Source of the DNA: Devosia rhizoryzae
GTDB lineage: Bacteria > Pseudomonadota > Alphaproteobacteria > Rhizobiales > Devosiaceae
Assembly (NCBI RefSeq): GCF_016698665.1
Contig: NZ_CP068046.1
Span: 1,426,001-1,490,000, forward strand
Direction: 5' to 3'
Length of the DNA stretch: 64,000 nucleotides
The notes beneath the pieces were generated by a model. It had not been told where the DNA came from. It ran no database searches and saw only the letters and a list, made by a program, of their open reading frames with translations. How positions within the stretch are numbered: position 1 is the first letter of the stretch; each line of letters begins with the position of its first letter. Positions 59,358 through 64,000 of this stretch are shown here, one piece after another. The translations under genes were made by a program, and so were the position numbers.

Positions 59358-59846
59358 ATGTCTCATCGCGCATTCAGAGCGGCTGCCGCCGTGTTGTCCC
59401 TCGGCGCCGTGGTTGCGATCGCCGGCTGCTCGTCCTTTGGGGGAAGCACACCTTCCTCAGCGACGGCCCTCGCGCCGGCGCTCTCGGCCCGCATGGACCA
59501 GCCCAACGCCGTTCTGGATTCGCAGCAGGCGATCGGGCTGATCAACGCCTATCGCGCGACCAACAACCTGCCGCCGCTGGTAGCCGATGCAGGGCTCAAC
59601 GGGACTGCTCAGGCGCTAGCCAGCCAATATGCGCAGACCAATGTTGCCCCGACAAAGCCGCAGGCTTTGGCACAGATGAAGCTCAGCGCTGGCTATGCCA
59701 CCTTTGCTGAGACTTTTTCGGGCTGGCGCAACAACCCCGCAGATGCAGTGGGACTGCTAGCCTCGGCCAGCAAAGCTGGCGTTGCCGTGGCCTTCAACCC
59801 ATCGTCGAGCTACGGAATCTACTGGGTGCTGGTTCTTGGCAACTGA
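59358..59846 (+). CDS. CAP/SCP-domain lipoprotein
   Basis: A 162-residue secreted protein with a lipobox VAIAGC, so cysteine 24 would be lipidated. The mature part starts a CAP domain at INAYRATNNLPPLVADAGLN and continues ALASQYAQTN...SAGYATFAETFSGWRNNPAD, then a C-terminal strand YGIYWVLVLG. The role of bacterial CAP proteins is largely unknown. Its end overlaps the next gene by 11 bp. Confidence 0.85.
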   Translation: MSHRAFRAAAAVLSLGAVVAIAGCSSFGGSTPSSATALAPALSARMDQPNAVLDSQQAIGLINAYRATNNLPPLVADAGLNGTAQALASQYAQTNVAPTKPQALAQMKLSAGYATFAETFSGWRNNPADAVGLLASASKAGVAVAFNPSSSYGIYWVLVLGN

Positions 59847-60066
59847 GCCGCCGACCATCGACGCCATGGGACTCAAATGCCCCCTGCCCGTGCTGAAGAT
59901 GGAGAAGGCCCTGGCCGGTTTACCGCCGGGCTCAACATTAACGGTGCTGGCCACCGACCCGATGGCCAAGGTGGATATTCCGCTTTATTGCCGGCAGAAC
60001 GCGCATGCCTATGTTCTCGACGAAGCCGACGGCGTGCTCAGCTTTCTGATCACCAAACCAGCCTAA
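59836..60066 (+). CDS. TusA-family sulfur carrier
   Basis: A 76-residue protein. DAMGLKCPLPVLKMEKAL carries the CPxP motif (cysteine 15) used to hold a persulfide. TTG is taken as start, since it gives the few residues expected before the motif; it overlaps the CAP gene and implies translational coupling. It could pass sulfur for tRNA or cofactor thiolation. The stop overlaps the convergent carboxypeptidase gene (CTAA). Confidence 0.87.
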   Translation: MATEPPTIDAMGLKCPLPVLKMEKALAGLPPGSTLTVLATDPMAKVDIPLYCRQNAHAYVLDEADGVLSFLITKPA

Positions 60067-61214
60067 AGATCGGCTGGGCGCGGCCGCGGCATCGGGATGT
60101 CGAGAGCTGCCGCAGCAGCGACCGATGGGCTAACCGGTCCCTTCAGCGCCGCGCTTTCCAGCGGTGTGCTAAAGGTGGGCGTGTGCGGCGGCCGAGGCCG
60201 CGGCATGGCGATGTTGTTGCGGACCCGGCCCAGATCAACCGCCGTGTATTCGTGAACGGCGACCTGGTCGGTGAGGAAGCTTGGCTGGCCTTCCATGCCA
60301 ATCGGGAACAAAGCCTGCTGCGCCTTCACATAGGCCTCAGATTCCTTGCCGCAAATCCTCGAGCGCATATCGACCGGAGCGGCACCGACGGAATTACTAA
60401 GCGCAAGGACGTTTTGCCCGGTTGGCTGGCGTTGGCCGTTCAAGGCTTCGAGCACCAGTTCGGCAGCGCGTTCATTGCGTTCGCGGGCAGACGAGCCGCC
60501 CAAAACGACGGCAAGGAGCTTGCGGCCGCCGCGATCCACCGTTGCAACGATGTTGAGGCCCGAGGCACAGACGTAGCCCGTCTTCATGCCAGTGGTTCCG
60601 GCAAAGCCTTCAAGCAGGCCATTGTTGGATTCGAGACGCGCATTGCCGAGGCGGACAACGCCGGTGCCGAACATCGGCATGAATTGGGGGAAGGTCTGCT
60701 CGATATAGAGCGAGAGCACGGCGAGGTCGCGGGCTGTGGTCACCTGCGCCGGATTGTGAAGACCGTGCGGATTTACGAAGTGCGTGCCGGACAAGCCCAT
60801 GCGCTGGGCAACATCGTTCATCTTGGCGACAAAGGCGGCTTCATTGCCGGCCACGGTTTCGGCCAAGGCCACAGCCACGTCGTTGGCGGACTTTACCACC
60901 AGAATATAAAGCGCGTCCTTAAGCGAGATAGAGCTATCGACCTTGAGACCGGATTTGCTCGGCGCCTGATTCCAGGCGTTCTTCGAAATGGTCACTGGCG
61001 TGTCGAGAGTGACAGTCCCCTTCCCCAACTCCTCGAAAACCACATAAGCGGTCATCAGCTTGGTCAGCGACGCTGGATGCCAGGGCTGTCCGGCATCTTC
61101 CGCATACAGGACCGCAAGGTTGCTGCGATCGACCAGCAGCATCGGATTGGCCCAGGCAGGCACCAGTGCGGCCAAGGAAAATGCAACGGCAAGGACTATG
61201 CGGCGGACAAACAA
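60063..61214 (-). CDS. D-alanyl-D-alanine carboxypeptidase (PBP5/6-like)
   Basis: A 383-residue peptidase that trims peptidoglycan pentapeptides. It begins with a signal peptide (about 1-22). SLTK (serine 49) is the acylation motif, SAN (near 109) and KTG (near 214) complete the active site. The C-terminal tail contains two copies of a MPRPRP motif (NIAMPRPRPP and DIPMPRPRP) instead of a clear amphipathic anchor. It is divergent from the HxlR gene. Confidence 0.93.
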   Translation of the reverse strand: MFVRRIVLAVAFSLAALVPAWANPMLLVDRSNLAVLYAEDAGQPWHPASLTKLMTAYVVFEELGKGTVTLDTPVTISKNAWNQAPSKSGLKVDSSISLKDALYILVVKSANDVAVALAETVAGNEAAFVAKMNDVAQRMGLSGTHFVNPHGLHNPAQVTTARDLAVLSLYIEQTFPQFMPMFGTGVVRLGNARLESNNGLLEGFAGTTGMKTGYVCASGLNIVATVDRGGRKLLAVVLGGSSARERNERAAELVLEALNGQRQPTGQNVLALSNSVGAAPVDMRSRICGKESEAYVKAQQALFPIGMEGQPSFLTDQVAVHEYTAVDLGRVRNNIAMPRPRPPHTPTFSTPLESAALKGPVSPSVAAAAALDIPMPRPRPADL

Positions 61215-61329
61215 GGGCGCGCTCCGGACGAACTTTCGAGAACGCGCCCCTCTTAGCAGCCGCTTCCCGCCATCTCAAGAAAGGCGCGGGTGGCTGACAG
61301 GCATTTGAAAGTGACCGGTAGCATGGCAC

Positions 61330-61366
61330 TAGGCACAAGAAGTAACTGCGTCTATATTTGTGCCTA
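61330..61366. promoter_or_regulatory. Operator-like inverted repeat over the hxlR promoter
   Basis: TAGGCACAA and TTGTGCCTA are perfect 9-bp inverted copies with centres 28 bp apart. A -10-like TATATT (61353-61358) lies between them and overlaps the right arm by one base; the left arm covers the -35 position at 17-bp spacing. This is a layout expected for a regulator that blocks its own promoter. Confidence 0.65.
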
Positions 61367-61388
61367 AGCACCACCACTGGAGGCAACA

Positions 61389-61805
61389 ATGTCGCTGCAA
61401 GACACGTCGCAGGTATCGAACTGCTCGGCCATGTCCGATGTGCTCAACCGCATCGGCGACAAGTGGAGCGTGATGGTGGTGGGCATGCTCGGCCGCAACG
61501 GGACGCTGCGCTTCAATGAGCTCAAGCGCATGATCAATGGCGTGTCGCAGCGCATGCTGACGCTGACGCTGCGCAATCTGGAGCGCGATGGGCTGGTGAC
61601 CCGGACCATCTATCCGGAAGTACCGCCGCGGGTCGAATACAGCCTCACCGAACTGGGCAAGACGCTGCAGGGTCCAATCAGCGCCCTTTGGGATTGGTCA
61701 GCCGAAAACCACTTTGCCATTGTCGAAGCGCGGGCAATCTATGACCTGCGCCAGGATGCCGTGGCAGCGGCAGAGCCCCGCAAGATTGCTTACGCGCGAG
61801 GCTGA
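61389..61805 (+). CDS. HxlR-family transcriptional regulator
   Basis: A 138-residue winged-helix protein. IGDKWSVMVVGMLGRNGTLR, FNELKRMINGVSQRMLTLTL and LERDGLVTRTIYPEVPPRVEY, then SLTELG, are the HxlR pattern. A single cysteine near the N-terminus (SNCSAMSDVL) sits where redox- or aldehyde-sensing HxlR proteins have theirs. GGAGG precedes the ATG. Autoregulation through the upstream inverted repeat is likely. The target gene could be itself or the divergent carboxypeptidase. Confidence 0.92.
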   Translation: MSLQDTSQVSNCSAMSDVLNRIGDKWSVMVVGMLGRNGTLRFNELKRMINGVSQRMLTLTLRNLERDGLVTRTIYPEVPPRVEYSLTELGKTLQGPISALWDWSAENHFAIVEARAIYDLRQDAVAAAEPRKIAYARG

Positions 61806-61808
61806 GGC

Positions 61809-62708
61809 CTAGCTTTCGCTGCGGGCTGCCATGTGGGCAAAACGGTTCACGTCGGTTGGCTGACTGGCCAGCACTTCGCGACGCGCTTCGGCGCGGCGGC
61901 TGGCTGGAAGATTGAGGGCCGTTACAAGCGCGCGATATTCCTGCCGCGCACTCATATGCGACATGGACGGCATGCCGCCCAGAAGTTCCTCGTCCAGGGG
62001 GTCGAACACTGTCATTCCGGTGGCGAACAGCGAGCGGAAAATAACGCGCTCGGCGATACCGTCTGCCACGCGGCAACCCAGGCGCGTTGCGATGCGATCG
62101 AGCATGGTCTGCACCTGGCGCATGTTGCGCGAAGACAGCATCGAGATGCGATTGCGGACCAGAATCCAGTCTATGTTCTTGCCATCAACGGCTAATCTCT
62201 CTGAGCGGGCGCGCTGAACGAGACGGGCATAGTGGCTGAGTTCCCGCGGTTCGCCGGTGACCGGATCGACCTGGGCCATGACGCTGAGATCAATGAGGCT
62301 GTCGTTGACCGGGGTGATCAGAGTATCGGCGAGCGAATGCGCCAGACGGGTCAGGTTGGTGTCGAAGCCGGGCGTGTCCACGACGATGTAATCGGTATTT
62401 GCCTCAACCTCGCCAATGGCTTGGCGGAACAGGTCAAACTCGATGCGGTGGTTTTCCTTCAAGGAATCACCGCGGGCGAGAGGCAGGTGGAAGTGGGTGG
62501 TGTGCGGCAGGCTCAGCCCCTTCGAACGCGCCCAGTCGCGGCGGTTTCGGACATAGTGGGTGAGGGTCTGCTGACGGCTGTCGACATCGATCGACGCAAC
62601 CTTATGCCCTTGATACAGCAGAAAAATAGCCAGATGGAAGGCAGTGGTGGACTTCCCCGACCCGCCCTTTTCATTGCCCACTACGATGACATGCGCGCCT
62701 TGCCGCAC
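61809..62708 (-). CDS. mipZ: Division-plane positioning ATPase MipZ
   Basis: A 299-residue ParA-type ATPase that forms a gradient from the poles with ParB and blocks FtsZ assembly away from midcell. The deviant Walker A motif NEKGGSGKST lies at residues 12-21; VDTPGFDTNLTRLAHSLADT and LTHYVRNRRDWARS are MipZ blocks. GTG is the start, with GGGGGAG just upstream. The gene marks an alphaproteobacterium. Confidence 0.94.
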   Translation of the reverse strand: MRQGAHVIVVGNEKGGSGKSTTAFHLAIFLLYQGHKVASIDVDSRQQTLTHYVRNRRDWARSKGLSLPHTTHFHLPLARGDSLKENHRIEFDLFRQAIGEVEANTDYIVVDTPGFDTNLTRLAHSLADTLITPVNDSLIDLSVMAQVDPVTGEPRELSHYARLVQRARSERLAVDGKNIDWILVRNRISMLSSRNMRQVQTMLDRIATRLGCRVADGIAERVIFRSLFATGMTVFDPLDEELLGGMPSMSHMSARQEYRALVTALNLPASRRAEARREVLASQPTDVNRFAHMAARSES

Positions 62709-62935
62709 TGTCGCTCCCCCAAATCAGTTCGGCTGGAGTTTCTGTTCTCATCTGGCGACGCACAAGCGAAAACATGGTGAACTGGGATCAAAGCTTGCGT
62801 CATGACGCCCGTGCGACCGTTCGATGAAATTGGCATGCGCCTGGCGCATGCGGCCGTTGACGTAAGGGGCATGGCGCGGACCGGTAAATGGCGCCATGGT
62901 CAGCATTGCCGATGCCATCCACAAGGACTATGCCG

Positions 62936-63088
62936 ATGTTTGTACGAGCCGTCTGGCGCCTCAAGCGCCTCGTCGACATCAAGCAAACGTTGCGGGAAAT
63001 GGACGTTCCTGCGACGCGAGATGCCGATATCCTCGGGCTTTCGGGTCCGGACTTTCCCAAGATGACGCGGTCCCTGTTCGACCGCTGA
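62936..63088 (+). CDS. Small conserved-looking protein of 50 residues
   Basis: The short frame encodes MFVRAVWRLKRLVDIKQTLR and ends DILGLSGPDFPKMTRSLFDR. AAGGA lies eight bases before the chosen ATG; another in-frame ATG two codons earlier is possible. A strong terminator follows 23 bp after the stop, which supports expression. It is basic at the start with a short patch of hydrophobic residues. I do not recognise a family, although the size recalls DUF1127 proteins like the one that follows. Confidence 0.55.
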   Translation: MFVRAVWRLKRLVDIKQTLREMDVPATRDADILGLSGPDFPKMTRSLFDR

Positions 63089-63111
63089 GAGCTCTACCAG
63101 AACTGCATGAC

Positions 63112-63148
63112 AAGGCCGCCTGGCGCCCGTCCGGCGGCCTTTGCTTTT
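63112..63148 (+). terminator. Terminator of small gene
   Basis: AAGGCCGCC and GGCGGCCTT form a perfect 9-bp stem with a 12-base loop, followed by TGCTTTTCT. Confidence 0.8.
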
Positions 63149-63211
63149 CTGGAAATCTTAACCTAAGCTGAATCCGAAATCACAATGCCATGTCGAAAGT
63201 GCATAGCTTGA

Positions 63212-63225
63212 TTGATCAATATCAG
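63212..63225. promoter_or_regulatory. FNR/FixK-like box upstream of DUF1127 gene
   Basis: TTGATCAATATCAG fits TTGAT-N4-ATCAA except for the last base and stands 60 bp before the DUF1127 ATG. It overlaps the palindrome ATTGATCAAT. Oxygen-responsive control by an FnrL/FixK-type regulator is possible but not shown. Confidence 0.35.
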
Positions 63226-63284
63226 ACTGCTCGTTTTCAAACGGGTTGGCTATATATCGCCCTGTAAACGACAGGAGACTTCAA

Positions 63285-63434
63285 ATGGACATTCGCAAAA
63301 CCTTCCAGAAGTGGGCCGCGTACCAGCAGACGGTTCGTGAACTTGCTTCGCTCGACAATCGTCAGCTCAACGATCTGGGCATTGCTCGCACCGACATCAG
63401 CCGTGTTGCTCGCGACCATGCCAACAATCTCTAA
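63285..63434 (+). CDS. DUF1127 domain micro-protein
   Basis: A 49-residue protein. The C-terminal LASLDNRQLNDLGIARTDIS is the DUF1127 signature, with the conserved L..LGI...DI pattern. Such arginine/lysine-containing small proteins are known in alphaproteobacteria to bind RNA and affect phosphate and carbon physiology. GGAG stands before the ATG, and a terminator follows 27 bp after the stop, so it is monocistronic. Confidence 0.88.
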   Translation: MDIRKTFQKWAAYQQTVRELASLDNRQLNDLGIARTDISRVARDHANNL

Positions 63435-63461
63435 GATCGCTGGCTCAAATACTTCAATGCG

Positions 63462-63500
63462 AACACCCGCTTCTCTCTGAGACGCGGGTGTTTTGCTTTT
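63462..63500 (+). terminator. Terminator of DUF1127 gene
   Basis: AACACCCGC and GCGGGTGTT form a perfect 9-bp stem with a 13-base loop, followed by TTGCTTTT. Confidence 0.9.
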
Positions 63501-63636
63501 CGACTATACGCCATAGCAATTGAGGCACTCTAGCACATGCGAGGCAGATGCTGTTGGCAGGCTTGATCGGCGATATCGTTTATCCGTGAATGTGACGGCG
63601 ATTGCGTGCCCAGGTGGCGCTTGCTATCTCCCCGCC

Positions 63637-64000
63637 ATGTCAAACCAACCACTTCATATCATCGGCGGCGGTCTCGCTGGATCCGAAGCTGCCTGGCAGG
63701 CCGCCGAAGCGGGCGCTCAGGTCGTCGTTCACGAGATGCGCGGCGTCAAAGCGACCGATGCGCATTCGACCGACAATTTTGCCGAGCTCGTCTGCTCCAA
63801 CAGTTTTCGCTCCGACGATCATGAGCAAAATGCTGTCGGGCTCCTCCATGAGGAGATGCGCCGCTGCGGCTCGCTGATCATGCGGGCGGCGGACCAGCAT
63901 AAGCTGCCGGCCGGTGGAGCGCTGGCGGTGGATCGCGACGGGTTTTCGCTGGCGGTCACCGAGGCGATCCACAATCATCCCAATATTACGGTTGTGCGCG
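63637..64000 (+). CDS. trmFO: Methylenetetrahydrofolate-tRNA-(uracil-5-)-methyltransferase TrmFO (3' end outside window)
   Basis: The 121 visible residues are the N-terminal FAD domain of TrmFO, which makes m5U54 in tRNA using methylene-[23 protein letters not shown] is the dinucleotide motif; [32 protein letters not shown] and [13 protein letters not shown] are TrmFO-specific blocks. The start MSNQPLHI gives the expected spacing to the motif. The gene is cut by the window end. Confidence 0.96.
   Translation, partial: MSNQPLHIIGGGLAGSEAAWQAAEAGAQVVVHEMRGVKATDAHSTDNFAELVCSNSFRSDDHEQNAVGLLHEEMRRCGSLIMRAADQHKLPAGGALAVDRDGFSLAVTEAIHNHPNITVVR

Overview
This 64 kb window is a chromosomal segment of an alphaproteobacterium of the order Hyphomicrobiales (Rhizobiales). 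Gene content and order fit a Devosia-like member best. The evidence is GC-rich coding DNA, a MipZ division ATPase, a HesB/DUF59-containing suf operon with two cysteine desulfurases, a glnB-glnA pair, a DUF1127 micro-protein, tandem PilZ proteins, encoded tRNA CCA ends and intergenic palindromes of a kind common in this order. The family placement is inference. I see no prophage, IS element, CRISPR array, rRNA or replication origin.

Positions 1-14,540 look like an accessory catabolic region. It holds a two-gene indolepyruvate:ferredoxin oxidoreductase-type 2-oxoacid oxidoreductase (the first gene is cut by the window edge), a MarR regulator, two paralogous phytoene-dehydrogenase-like FAD oxidoreductases, a metal-dependent cyclase/kynurenine-formamidase-like hydrolase, three PLP enzymes and a polar-amino-acid ABC importer. 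Together they suggest uptake of an amino compound, PLP and flavin chemistry, and oxidative decarboxylation of a 2-oxoacid. The substrate is unknown.

Positions 14,900-33,200 are mostly housekeeping: tRNA-Asp, tRNA-Val, HU, a TetA-like MFS exporter, the NAD(P)HX repair enzyme, two PilZ proteins, glnA-glnB behind a good sigma-54 promoter, tRNA-Leu, trigger factor, a PRC-barrel protein, a diguanylate cyclase, an ABC-F protein, an unrecognised 53-residue small ORF, parE, a DUF1206 membrane protein and a DEAD-box helicase with a long leader. A second diguanylate cyclase and a divergent aroA follow.

Positions 35,900-42,920 carry a seven-gene suf operon on the minus strand: group I desulfurase, sufB, sufC, sufD, sufS, DUF59/sufT, sufA. 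An Irr-like iron-control element and a 16-bp palindrome lie in its divergent promoter, and one family of palindromic repeats fills its intercistronic gaps. Next come an alpha/beta hydrolase, tyrS, a large AsmA-like protein, a peroxiredoxin, an M23 endopeptidase, prfB with a programmed +1 frameshift, and tRNA-Arg.

Positions 52,000-64,000 hold an OsmF/YehZ-type compatible-solute importer, an ABC exporter, a HisKA_2 sensor kinase, a CAP lipoprotein overlapping a TusA-like gene, a D-Ala-D-Ala carboxypeptidase, an HxlR regulator with a clear operator, mipZ, two micro-proteins and the 5' part of trmFO. Six convergent gene pairs share the same 4-bp stop-codon overlap.
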